A stretch of DNA of 64,000 nt from Labilithrix sp. (GTDB taxonomy: Bacteria > Myxococcota_A > Polyangia > Polyangiales > Polyangiaceae): the NCBI GenBank assembly GCA_019637175.1, contig JAHBWD010000032.1, positions 26,743 through 90,742 of the forward strand. Reading direction: 5' to 3'. Position numbers and translations under genes: made by a program. Position 1 is the stretch's first letter; each line of letters begins with the position of its first letter. Of this stretch, positions 25,527 to 33,918 are shown in pieces. The notes below the pieces were generated by a model. It searched no databases, had not been told where the DNA came from, and worked only from the letters and a program-made list of their open reading frames with translations.

Positions 25527-27344
25527 ATGCGCGTCGCTCTGGTGTATCCGCCTCCGTGGAAGATCGGCGACGCCGGACCCGACGGCCCGCCCGCCGGCTA
25601 CCGCGAGGGCGATCTCGACGCCGACTTCTACCAGCTCCCCTACGGGCTGCTCGCGCTCGGCGCAGCGAGCCTCCGCGCCGGCCATCAGGTCAAGGTCCTC
25701 AACCTCTCGAGCTTCCCTTGGGAGAAGGTGGAAGAGGTCGTCGCCAAGGTCGACGCCGAGGTGTGGGGCATGTCGTGCTGGACCGCCAACCGCCGCGGCG
25801 TCAAGCTCGTCTCGGAGCTCGTCAAGCGCAAGCACCCGCGCGCGCACGTCGTCGTCGGCGGGCCGCACGCGACGCCGCTCGGGCCCGAGCTGCTCGGCCA
25901 CTACCCGAGCGTCGACACGGTGTGCGTCGGCGAGGGCGACGTGACCTTCCTCGAGATCGTCTCGCGCCTCGCGAAGGGCGAAGACACGCAGGGGATCGCG
26001 GGCACCGTCTACCGCCGCGACGGCGAGGTGATCGAGGCCGCGGAGCGGAAGAACGTCGCCGATCTCGACCAGCTCGCGTGCCCGCACCACTACTTCGATA
26101 CGCACATCATGATGACGTCGCGCGGCTGCCCGTGGTCGTGCACGTTCTGCGGCGCCGAGACGTCGTGGGGCCGCGGCTTCCGCGCGAACTCGACCGACTA
26201 CGTGCTCGACGCGATGCAGCGGGTCACCTCGCGCCTGCCCGTGAAGATGATCCAGATCAAGGACGACACCTTCACGACCCACAAGAAGCGCGTCCTCGAG
26301 CTGTGTCAGAAGATGCGCGAGCGGAAGATGAGCTTCTTCTGGAGCTGCGACACGCGCGTCGATCTGCTCTCCGACGAGCTGCTCAAGGAGATGCGCCTCG
26401 CGGGCTGCCAGCGCCTCTCGCTCGGCGTGGAGAGCGGCTCGCAGACGATCCTCGACGCGATCGAGAAAAAGATCACGCCGGGCGAGATCCTCGAGTCGAC
26501 CGCGCTCGCGAAGAAGTACGGCATCAAGGTGCGCTACTACATGATGCTGGGCAACCGCGGCGAGACGCGCGAGACGTTCGCCGAGACGCTGCGCTTCCTC
26601 GAGCGCGCGCGGCCGCACGAGTACGTCTTCTCGTGTCTGTCGATCTACCCCGGCACCAAAGACTTCCACGCGGCGGAGAAGGCCGGCTGGCTCGATCGGA
26701 AGGAGTACTTCACGGGCACGTTCCAGGAGCTCAAGACGCCCTTCGACGCCGACGACGCGACGATGCAGTTCTTGAACGAGTGGTTCTTCGCGAACCACGG
26801 CCTCCGCACGGCGTACAAGGACACGTCGCGCGACTACGAGGAGATCCTCGCGCGCCTCGGCGACTACCACGCGGCGCACATGGATCTCGGCGCGGCCTAC
26901 TACCACGAGGGCAAGCTCGACGAGGCCGAGGCGCACGTGCGGCGCGCGCTCGAGCTCGGCTATCCGTGCCCGGGGCTCGTCTACAACCACCTCGCGTGCA
27001 TCGCGAAGGCGCGCGGCGACGTCGACGCGATGATGGATCGCTTCACCGAAGCGGCGAAGGCCGATCCGCAGCACTGGGTGCTCATCCAGAACGTGAACGC
27101 GGCGCGCGCCTGGTTCAAGAACGGCGGGCCGGGCAAGGGCCTGCCGCTCGAGCTCCAGGTGCGCCACGACTTCCAGCTCCTCGAGCGCACGGCGCAGCCG
27201 ACGCTGCCGGGGCCGCTGCCCGACGACTACGCGGAGTGGAAGCCGGCGCTCGCCGCCCCGGCGGCGGAGATCTTCGTCAAGACGCCCGAGGTCGAAGGCA
27301 GCACGAAGGGGCTCGGCCGCCGCAAGCTCCGCGTCGTCGATTAG
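25527..27344 (+). CDS. B12-binding-like radical SAM protein with TPR tail
   Basis: 605 aa. Residues 1-180 form a cobalamin-binding-like domain with VVVGGPHATPLGPELL and VCVGEGDVTFLEIV. The radical SAM core follows, with the [4Fe-4S] motif CPWSCTFC at 201-208 and LSLGVESGSQ at about 300. The C-terminus (about 430-520) has TPR-like helices (AHMDLGAAYYHEGKLDEAEAHVRRAL). Such enzymes carry out methylations or rearrangements on unreactive carbon; the substrate is unknown. It follows the barrel gene by 57 bp and converges on a GDSL-type esterase gene. Confidence 0.9.
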   Translation: MRVALVYPPPWKIGDAGPDGPPAGYREGDLDADFYQLPYGLLALGAASLRAGHQVKVLNLSSFPWEKVEEVVAKVDAEVWGMSCWTANRRGVKLVSELVKRKHPRAHVVVGGPHATPLGPELLGHYPSVDTVCVGEGDVTFLEIVSRLAKGEDTQGIAGTVYRRDGEVIEAAERKNVADLDQLACPHHYFDTHIMMTSRGCPWSCTFCGAETSWGRGFRANSTDYVLDAMQRVTSRLPVKMIQIKDDTFTTHKKRVLELCQKMRERKMSFFWSCDTRVDLLSDELLKEMRLAGCQRLSLGVESGSQTILDAIEKKITPGEILESTALAKKYGIKVRYYMMLGNRGETRETFAETLRFLERARPHEYVFSCLSIYPGTKDFHAAEKAGWLDRKEYFTGTFQELKTPFDADDATMQFLNEWFFANHGLRTAYKDTSRDYEEILARLGDYHAAHMDLGAAYYHEGKLDEAEAHVRRALELGYPCPGLVYNHLACIAKARGDVDAMMDRFTEAAKADPQHWVLIQNVNAARAWFKNGGPGKGLPLELQVRHDFQLLERTAQPTLPGPLPDDYAEWKPALAAPAAEIFVKTPEVEGSTKGLGRRKLRVVD

Positions 27345-27347
27345 CGA

Positions 27348-28640
27348 TCACCAGCCGGTCTTGCTCTTGATCTCCGTCACGAGCAGGTTCGCCATCGCCT
27401 GGTGGTGCGCCTCGTTGGCGTGAGACAGGCAGCCCGTCTCGTCGGTCATCGCGGCGACGGGGAACTGATAGCGGTACACCTTGTTGTCGCCGACGCCCTG
27501 CCGCGCCGTGACGAGCGCGTCGAGATCGGCGGTGAGCGCCGTTCGCTGATTGAAGTCGCCGCCGAGATCTTTCACCTGCGACCACACCGTCAAGAAGATG
27601 TGCGTGCTCGCGCCGTACTGCGTGCGGATGTTGGCGATGAACTCGCCGTACTTCGTCCGGAAGTTCGCCGGCGCCGCCGATACGCCGTTGAGGTAGTCGA
27701 CGCCGCCGAGCGAGATGACGACGACGTCCGGGGTCCAGTTCGCGAACGTCCAAGGCGTGCCGCCGCCGCCCATCATGATCGGGAGCGCGCGCCCGAAGAG
27801 GATCGGCATGACGTCGAGATCGAGCGCGAAGCTGTTGATCGCGACGCCCTTGCCCGAGTAGCCGAGGACGTGCGCTTCGGCCGCGAGCGACGTCGCGGTG
27901 AAGTGCGTGATGCTCTTGCGGACGTTGTCGAACTCGTGCGGCGCGGCGCTCGCGCCGCACGTCGCCGCCGTTCCTTCGACGCCGAAGCCGTCGATCGTGG
28001 ACTCGCCGATGAACTCGATGCGCCGGTTCTTTCGTAGGGGCGGCGGCAAGAGGCCGGTGCCGCCCGCGAAGGTGAGGCCCACGAGCTTCACGGTGCCGTT
28101 CTTCGCCTCGGTGCGCTTCTCGAACTCGATCGTGTGGTCTCCGGCCGCGAGGCCGTCGACGACGTGGTCGATCGGCGAGCCGGCGGCGTCGATCGAGAAC
28201 GGAGCCTGCGGCGTGCCGTCGACGATGACGTTGAACCAGCTCGGTCCGCCGGAGAAGCCGTCGAAGGTCTGCGTGAGCGTGAGCGTGGCGCTCGTGCCGT
28301 TGAAGCGCGCGACGATGCGCCCGCCGGGCCACGCCGTCGCGGGCATCGCCGGATCGGTCGTGTCGAAGCGGCCGATGAGCTGGACGGCCGGCGGCCCTGC
28401 GTCTTGTCCGGCGTCGGCGTCGGTCCCCGCGTCGCTCGCGTCGTTCGAAGCGCCGTCATTCGAAGCGTCGTCGGCCGGCGAGCCGTCGCCGATCGGGCCG
28501 TCGCTCGTCGATCCGTCGCCTCCGCCGCCTTCGCCCGTGCCTCCGTCCGCCGGGTCGTCGCTCGACGCTCCGCAGGCCGCGAGACCGAACGCCGTACACA
28601 ACGACACGACGACGGCGAGCCCGAACGCGGAGAAGCGCAT
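27348..28640 (-). CDS. SGNH/GDSL hydrolase lipoprotein, CE2-like
   Basis: 430 aa. Lipoprotein signal ending in Cys23 (GLAAC), an Asp/Gly/Ser/Ala-rich linker to about residue 85, a beta-rich module (about 90-200), then an SGNH hydrolase domain: GES with catalytic Ser at about 214 (EFIGESTIDG), SLGGVDYLNG, and a C-terminal GCLSHANEAHHQ providing the histidine. This two-module layout matches acetylxylan-type carbohydrate esterases (CE2). Likely extracellular deacylation of polysaccharide. A TAGCAT box is 6 nt before the ATG with no ribosome site. Confidence 0.85.
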   Translation of the reverse strand: MRFSAFGLAVVVSLCTAFGLAACGASSDDPADGGTGEGGGGDGSTSDGPIGDGSPADDASNDGASNDASDAGTDADAGQDAGPPAVQLIGRFDTTDPAMPATAWPGGRIVARFNGTSATLTLTQTFDGFSGGPSWFNVIVDGTPQAPFSIDAAGSPIDHVVDGLAAGDHTIEFEKRTEAKNGTVKLVGLTFAGGTGLLPPPLRKNRRIEFIGESTIDGFGVEGTAATCGASAAPHEFDNVRKSITHFTATSLAAEAHVLGYSGKGVAINSFALDLDVMPILFGRALPIMMGGGGTPWTFANWTPDVVVISLGGVDYLNGVSAAPANFRTKYGEFIANIRTQYGASTHIFLTVWSQVKDLGGDFNQRTALTADLDALVTARQGVGDNKVYRYQFPVAAMTDETGCLSHANEAHHQAMANLLVTEIKSKTGW

Positions 28641-28646
28641 CGGCCG

Positions 28647-28652
28647 ATGCTA
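28647..28652 (-). promoter_or_regulatory. -10-like box for the CE2-like lipoprotein gene
   Basis: TAGCAT lies 6 nt upstream of the ATG at 28640 on the minus strand. It would predict a leaderless mRNA. Confidence 0.35.
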
Positions 28653-28680
28653 GCGCATCGTCGCTTCGGCGCGCGGTCGT

Positions 28681-30072
28681 TTAGGGATTCGTTCCCTGGA
28701 GGTTCAAGACCGGCAGCGGCGCACACGTCGCGGCGGGTGGGGGAAGGATCGAGCGGCTCGCGCTGAGGGTCGCCGTGCTCGTGCCCGCTTGCGTTGCCTT
28801 GAACGAGACCTGCGCGTTGACGAGGGCGCTGTTGCCCGGCAGGAAGCTCGGCGCCGAGCCCGTCCACTGCCCGTTCGAGATCGACCAGACGAGGAACGCG
28901 TCGCGGTTGCCGGCGTTCCTGACGGTGAACGTGCGCGTGTCCGTCGCGCCGCCGTCGGATTGGAAGTCGTTGATCGTCGTCGGCGTGGCCGTGATGAGCA
29001 TGCCGCGGACGTTCGCGCGCACCTTGACCACGCGCGGCCCGCCGCTCGGCGGACCGATGCCGGTGATCGTCACCGTGAGGTCGCTCTCCTTCAGGCCGGG
29101 GGTGGACTGGGCAGGGAGCTGCACGGGGATGTTCGTCGTCACGCCGGCGCCGTTGCCGAGCGCGATGGTGCCGCTCGGTTGCACGGTGAAGGGTGAGCCC
29201 CCGGCGACGGCCGCCGTGTAGCTCAGCGCTCCCGAAGTGTAGTTCGTGACGACGACGGCGCGGTTGCCGTTCGCGCCGCAGTCGATGTCGCCGAAGTCGG
29301 CATTCGCGACGGTGACCTCGGTGTTGATCCGCTGCCCGCGCGCGGCGAGCGCGGGCGGCTCGCCGCAATGCGCCTCCGGCACGACCGGCGTGATCGCCGC
29401 GGTGAGCAGCGCCGACTGCGTGCCCGACGCGAGCTTGACGGTCAGCTTCTTCGGGACGTTCGGCTCGAGCCGCATCGATCCGGGCGAGACGGTGAAGTCG
29501 GCGGTCTGTCCGTCGAACGACGAGATGTCGACGGCGCGGTTGCCGCGGTTGACGACGTCGACCTCGACGCTCCCGCCGTTCTGCATGCGGACCTCGCCGA
29601 GATCCGCGGTGGAGGGGCCGAACTCGATCGCGCCGCCCTCGACCACGCCCTTGAGCCGAACCTCCTGCGAGACGTTTCCGGCGGTGATGAGCAGCGCCGA
29701 CCCGAGCTCGCGCGCGACGTTGGTCTTCGCGTCGATCTCGATCGTCGCGGTGCCGGGCGAGGCGACGCTGCCCTCCGCCTCGGACGAGATCCCGAAGGAG
29801 CTCTCGTCGAGCGACTGCGCCTTCCACTTCGCGATGGCGCCCGTGTTGTTGACGATGCCGATCTTCGTCGTCGGGCGGGCGCCGCACTTGATCGTCTTGA
29901 AGTCGACGTCGGCGGGCGTGATCGTCAGCTCGCCCGAGCCGTTGCCCGTCGTCGCGCCGCCGCTCGAGCCCGCGGGATCTTCCAGGCCGGCGAGCGTCGC
30001 GCACGCGCCGAGGCCCGCCGCCGCGGTCAGGCCGACCGCGATCCTCTGGAGTATCGCCCGCCGCACGGACAT
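28681..30072 (-). CDS. Lipoprotein with ASH/choice-of-anchor-type repeats
   Basis: 463 aa (461 aa if GTG 30066 is used). Lipoprotein signal with Cys24 (GLGAC). The body holds about three immunoglobulin-like beta repeats with the pattern VDFKTIKCGARPTTKIGIVNNTG, ADLGEVRMQNGGSVEVDVVNRGN, ADFGDIDCGANGNRAVVVTNYT and ITDFQ-type ending, typical of ASH/choice-of-anchor D domains. These are structural and interaction modules of surface proteins; no enzyme motif is seen. TAACCT lies 7 nt before GTG 30066, which hints that GTG may be the real, leaderless start. Confidence 0.8.
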   Translation of the reverse strand: MSVRRAILQRIAVGLTAAAGLGACATLAGLEDPAGSSGGATTGNGSGELTITPADVDFKTIKCGARPTTKIGIVNNTGAIAKWKAQSLDESSFGISSEAEGSVASPGTATIEIDAKTNVARELGSALLITAGNVSQEVRLKGVVEGGAIEFGPSTADLGEVRMQNGGSVEVDVVNRGNRAVDISSFDGQTADFTVSPGSMRLEPNVPKKLTVKLASGTQSALLTAAITPVVPEAHCGEPPALAARGQRINTEVTVANADFGDIDCGANGNRAVVVTNYTSGALSYTAAVAGGSPFTVQPSGTIALGNGAGVTTNIPVQLPAQSTPGLKESDLTVTITGIGPPSGGPRVVKVRANVRGMLITATPTTINDFQSDGGATDTRTFTVRNAGNRDAFLVWSISNGQWTGSAPSFLPGNSALVNAQVSFKATQAGTSTATLSASRSILPPPAATCAPLPVLNLQGTNP

Positions 30073-30100
30073 GAGGTTAGCACCGCGGCGGCTCGCGCGA

Positions 30101-31204
30101 TCAGCGCTGGAGGATGTCTTCGACTTCTTGGAAGATTCGCTTGCGCCAGCGCGCGATCTCGGAGTCGCCGGACATGAGCTTCGCGGTCTCGGCGAGCACC
30201 TCGGCGAGGGGCGTCAAGACGACGTACGGATCCCACGGGCAGGGGGGCCGCGGGATCCCGGGCCCCGACCAGCCGGCCATGAAGTCGCTCTGACCGGCGA
30301 CCATCGCGCGGAGCGCGGCGTTCGCCAAGCGCGCGCCGAGGAGGCGATCGAACGCGGTCGGCGTCCCTCCGCGGACGACGTGGCCGAGGACGGTCACGCG
30401 CGTGTCGACGTCGGGCAAGAGCGTCTTGATCTTCTCCTCGACGAGGTCCTTGAGGCGCGCGCTGTCGATCCGCACGCCTTCGGACTTGATGACGAGCACG
30501 CGGCGCTTGGTCGTGCCGCCGTCGGGCTGGGGCCCGTAGGCGCGCTGCATCGTGCGCACGACCTGATCGACGATCTGCGCCTCGTCCTTGTCGGTCTCGC
30601 GCACGAGGACGGCGTCGGCGCCCGCGGCGATGCCCGAGGTCATCGCGAGATAGCCGCAGTCGCGCCCCATCACCTCGACGATGAAGGTCCGCTTGTGCGC
30701 GGTCGCGGTGTCGAAGATCCGATCGCACGCCTCGACGATCGTGTTCATCGCCGTGTCGACGCCGATCGACATCGAGGTGCACGCGAGATCGTTGTCGATC
30801 GACGCAGGAACGCCGCCGACCACGAGCCGGCCGCCCTTCGTCTCGACGTCGGTGAGCGTGCGGGCGCCGGTGAGCGAGCCGTTGCCGCCGATGACGAGGA
30901 TGCCGCGGACGTCGTGCCTCGCGAGCGTCTCTCTCGCGCGCGCCTGTCCTTCGGGCGTGGCGAAGATCTTGCTCCGCGCGGTGCCGAGGACGGTGCCGCC
31001 GCGCCGCGCGGCTTCGTCGAGCACGCGAATGCTGAGCGGCGCGACGCGCCCGTCGACGAGGCCCGCGTAGCCGTCTTCGATCCCGATCATGTCGAGGCCG
31101 ATCTCGGCGCCGACGCGCGCGACGGCGCGGACCGCCGCGTTCATTCCCGGCGCGTCGCCGCCGGACGTGAGAACGGCGACGCGATCACCTTTCTGGAGAG
31201 CCAT
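30101..31204 (-). CDS. pfkA: 6-phosphofructokinase
   Basis: 367 aa, cytoplasmic glycolytic enzyme making fructose 1,6-bisphosphate. Motifs: VLTSGGDAPGMNA at 11-23, the nucleotide-binding GGNGS at 106-110, the catalytic PASIDND at 133-139, MGRDCGYLA at 179-187 and LGHVVRGGTPTAFDR near 270. The usual GGDGS has Asp replaced by Asn, while the Gly that favours ATP over pyrophosphate is kept, so ATP use is more likely, but the nucleotide-site change is unusual. It lies between the ASH-type lipoprotein and the TolC-like gene, all minus strand, with short gaps. Confidence 0.93.
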   Translation of the reverse strand: MALQKGDRVAVLTSGGDAPGMNAAVRAVARVGAEIGLDMIGIEDGYAGLVDGRVAPLSIRVLDEAARRGGTVLGTARSKIFATPEGQARARETLARHDVRGILVIGGNGSLTGARTLTDVETKGGRLVVGGVPASIDNDLACTSMSIGVDTAMNTIVEACDRIFDTATAHKRTFIVEVMGRDCGYLAMTSGIAAGADAVLVRETDKDEAQIVDQVVRTMQRAYGPQPDGGTTKRRVLVIKSEGVRIDSARLKDLVEEKIKTLLPDVDTRVTVLGHVVRGGTPTAFDRLLGARLANAALRAMVAGQSDFMAGWSGPGIPRPPCPWDPYVVLTPLAEVLAETAKLMSGDSEIARWRKRIFQEVEDILQR

Positions 31205-31245
31205 CGAGAGCCATGAAACCCGCGCTCGGCCCTCCTGGGCAAGGG

Positions 31246-32784
31246 CTATTGCGGCGACGCGACGCGCGCGTAGCGACCGAGGGCGTAGTCGAGGCGGATC
31301 CGCGCGAGACGCGCGTCGACACGCGCGTTCAGGTGCTCGAAGCGCGTCTGCGCCAGGGCGTTCTCCGCGTCGATCAGCGTGGTGCCGGTGCCGCGCCCGT
31401 TGTTGAACAGCTCGCGCGCGACGCGGTAACCCTCGAGCGCGCTCTCGAGCTGACGCTCCGTGGTGGTGATGGCCGTGTCGGCCTCGAGGATCGCCTGGTA
31501 GTACTGCGTCACCTCGAGCTCGACGCCGTCACGCACGACGTTCTTCTGCGCGTCGAGCGCGGCGGCGCGGGAGTCGGCGTCCGCTCCGGCCGCGCCCGCG
31601 GTGCCGAGATCATTCGGCGACCACGTGAGCTGCGCGCCCACCGCCCACGTCGGGAACCACTCCTGGTTCTGCGGCGTCTGGGGGAAGCGGCGGGGGTTGG
31701 GGTTCGCGTAGACGACCTCGCCGAAGGCGGACAGCGCGGGGTAGCGCCCGGCGTACTGCGCGGTCGCGGCCTTGCGCGCGGCCTCGGCGCTCTTGTCGAT
31801 GCTCTTGATCTCGGGGCGCTGACCGTGAGCCTCGGAGACGAGCGGCTTCAGGTCGCCAGGCGGCGCCGCGAGGGCGCCGTCGAGCCCCTCTCCCGGGGCG
31901 AGCACGTCGTCTTCCTTCGCGTGCATCGCGACGCGGACGGCGCGCTCGCCGATCACGACGCCGCTCTTCGCGCGCTCGACGGCGAGCTCGGCGCCCGCGA
32001 CCTGCGTCTGGGCGCGGAGCACGTCGGCCTTGGAGGCGTTGCCGACGGAGAACTGGTTCTCGGCGTCTTTCTGGTGCGCGCGCGCGACCGCGAGCGACTG
32101 CTCGGCGACGTTGACCGCGCCTCGCGCCCGGAGCCACGTGTAATAGGCGAGCTTGCCGTCGGCGTACGACTTCGACTTCGCGGCGATCACGTCCTGGCGC
32201 GCTGCGTCTTCGGAGTGCGTCGCCGAGCTGTGCGCCTGCCCGATGCGCAAGAAGTAGTCGCTGATGGGGACGGTGAGCGTGGCCTGCGTCAGGTACTGAT
32301 CGACGATCGGATCGATCCGGAAGCCGCTCGTCAGCGCGTCGGCGCCGAGGGCGACGGTCGGCGTCGGGTTCACCGTGCCCGGCGGCGCGCTCGTGCCGAC
32401 GAGCGCGCCCTGCTGCCCTCCGCCTCCGCCGCCGAACGACGGGGGCGTGAACGTCGAGAGCCGCGTGTAGCGCGCCGTCAGCGCGAGCCGGGGGAAGTAG
32501 TTGACCCACTGCTGATCGGCGCGCGCCGACGCGGCGGCCAGGTTCTGCTCCGAAGCCTTCGCTTGATAGCTCGTGGCCATCGCGCGCTGGCCGACCTGCT
32601 CGGCGGTGAGCCCACCCGGCGTGACGCTCGCGACCTCCGTTCGAGGCGGCGCCGGAGGAGCCTCCGCCGGCTGCGGCGCGCGCGCGGGACCCGCGGGCGG
32701 GCGCGGCTGCGCGTACGCCGGGATCGCGACGGCGCATACGAGCGCCGTCGAGAGGGAGAGGGCAGACAGTCGAAAGCTCCGCAT
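31246..32784 (-). CDS. TolC-family outer-membrane efflux protein
   Basis: 512 aa from ATG 32784, with an AAAGGA site 6 nt upstream. The upstream ATG at 32934 would put a long non-signal extension before the signal peptide, so it is rejected. Signal peptide about 1-26 (PAYAQ), a Pro/Ala linker to about residue 60, then two TolC-type repeats of coiled-coil hairpins and strands (AEQVGQRAMATSYQAKASEQN near 65; TLIDAENALAQTRFEHLNARVDARLARIRLDYALG at the end). Such channels complete type I or RND exporters. No partner transporter lies next to it. Divergent from a lipoprotein gene. Confidence 0.9.
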   Translation of the reverse strand: MRSFRLSALSLSTALVCAVAIPAYAQPRPPAGPARAPQPAEAPPAPPRTEVASVTPGGLTAEQVGQRAMATSYQAKASEQNLAAASARADQQWVNYFPRLALTARYTRLSTFTPPSFGGGGGGQQGALVGTSAPPGTVNPTPTVALGADALTSGFRIDPIVDQYLTQATLTVPISDYFLRIGQAHSSATHSEDAARQDVIAAKSKSYADGKLAYYTWLRARGAVNVAEQSLAVARAHQKDAENQFSVGNASKADVLRAQTQVAGAELAVERAKSGVVIGERAVRVAMHAKEDDVLAPGEGLDGALAAPPGDLKPLVSEAHGQRPEIKSIDKSAEAARKAATAQYAGRYPALSAFGEVVYANPNPRRFPQTPQNQEWFPTWAVGAQLTWSPNDLGTAGAAGADADSRAAALDAQKNVVRDGVELEVTQYYQAILEADTAITTTERQLESALEGYRVARELFNNGRGTGTTLIDAENALAQTRFEHLNARVDARLARIRLDYALGRYARVASPQ

Positions 32785-32946
32785 TGGCAGTCCTTTCCTT
32801 GCCTCGTCCGATGCCGAAGGGAGCCCGCCGGATTCGGTATTCGACGGTCTGGGAGGGCGCGGTGTGCTCCGCATTCGGCCGCCTTCTACTGCACCTCTCA
32901 CAAAAACCTGGACGAAAAAGGATGCCTTGCCCAAGGATCTAGAGAG

Positions 32947-33729
32947 ATGACGACGTCTTGGGCTTGCACGCTCGGCGTTTGGACCGCCGTCGTCCTGGCG
33001 GGCGCCGGGGGCTGTGCGCCGCCCGCGCAGCGCAAGCCGATCGAGATGACGCCCATCGGGACGGTGCCGAACGTCCCCCGGACCGCCGACGACGACACGA
33101 GCGAAGGCCCGGTCACCAGCCCGAACAGCGGCACGCCTTCACCAGGGACGGCGGCGAAAGAAGCGGCGTGCACCGGCGGCGAGTTCGACGCGCTCGACGA
33201 CGCGCTTCGCCAGTGCGACACGCCGATGCCACGCAGCGGAGAGGTGCCCGGCGGGATGAAGGTGAAGCTCGACGTGCGCGTCGTGCCGAGCACGCCTTCG
33301 ACGACGCCAGGAGGCCGCGTCGATCTCGTCGTGACGCTGAAGAACAAGTCGAGCGAGCCTCTGCCTCTGTACTTCAGCGGCGATCCTTCGCCGCGCTTCG
33401 AGGTCGAAGCCCTCGACGCGAAAGGTCGTAGGGCGGATCTGCCGACGGGCAAGCCGCCGAAGGCCGGCCCGACGCGCGAGGTGAAGGCCTCGCGCATCAC
33501 GCTGACGCCGGGCGGGACGGCGAAGGTCCGCCTCGCGTGGGATGCCGTCAAGACGCGATGGGCGCCGGAGAAAGCGAAGACGTGGGAGGGGCGCGGCCCG
33601 CCGCGCGCGCCTGCGGGTCCGCTGCCGACGGGGAAGTATCAGCTCCGCGTGGTGTTGCCGCTCATCGGCGTCTTCGAGAAGGGCGAGCTCGATCTGCCCA
33701 AGGTGCCGATGGAAGTCGGCGGATCCTGA
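32947..33729 (+). CDS. Putative lipoprotein with beta-sandwich region
   Basis: 260 aa from ATG 32947. The N-terminus is a lipoprotein signal with Cys23 (AGAGGC). Residues 95-200 look like a beta-sandwich: VKLDVRVVPSTPSTTPGGRVDLVVTLKN fits a BsuPI/NEAT-type or immunoglobulin-like fold; no enzyme motif is seen. Two Cys (near residues 77 and 93) could pair. A longer in-frame reading begins at 31213 but runs through the TolC gene and is a shadow. Divergent from the TolC-like gene; no partner identified. Confidence 0.72.
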   Translation: MTTSWACTLGVWTAVVLAGAGGCAPPAQRKPIEMTPIGTVPNVPRTADDDTSEGPVTSPNSGTPSPGTAAKEAACTGGEFDALDDALRQCDTPMPRSGEVPGGMKVKLDVRVVPSTPSTTPGGRVDLVVTLKNKSSEPLPLYFSGDPSPRFEVEALDAKGRRADLPTGKPPKAGPTREVKASRITLTPGGTAKVRLAWDAVKTRWAPEKAKTWEGRGPPRAPAGPLPTGKYQLRVVLPLIGVFEKGELDLPKVPMEVGGS

Positions 33730-33918
33730 CAGCTGGATCGGCCCCGCCCCACAGGTCCGTCGCCGGATCGCTGAATCCGCCGGCGGTCGTCGAATATCTC
33801 TTTGGAATCATTGTGCAGCCTACGTTGTAGGTGACAGGCGCACATCGGAACACTCGTTGCTTGGACGCCTCGCAACGCGCCCCGCCGCTAACCGGGCGCC
33901 CCAAGCTCGGAGCCCTCC

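Noticed and set aside
31213..32946. An 838-residue plus-strand reading ending at 33729
   Set aside because: Its first 578 residues are antisense to the TolC-type gene and are Arg-rich shadow; a normal lipoprotein signal starts at ATG 32947.
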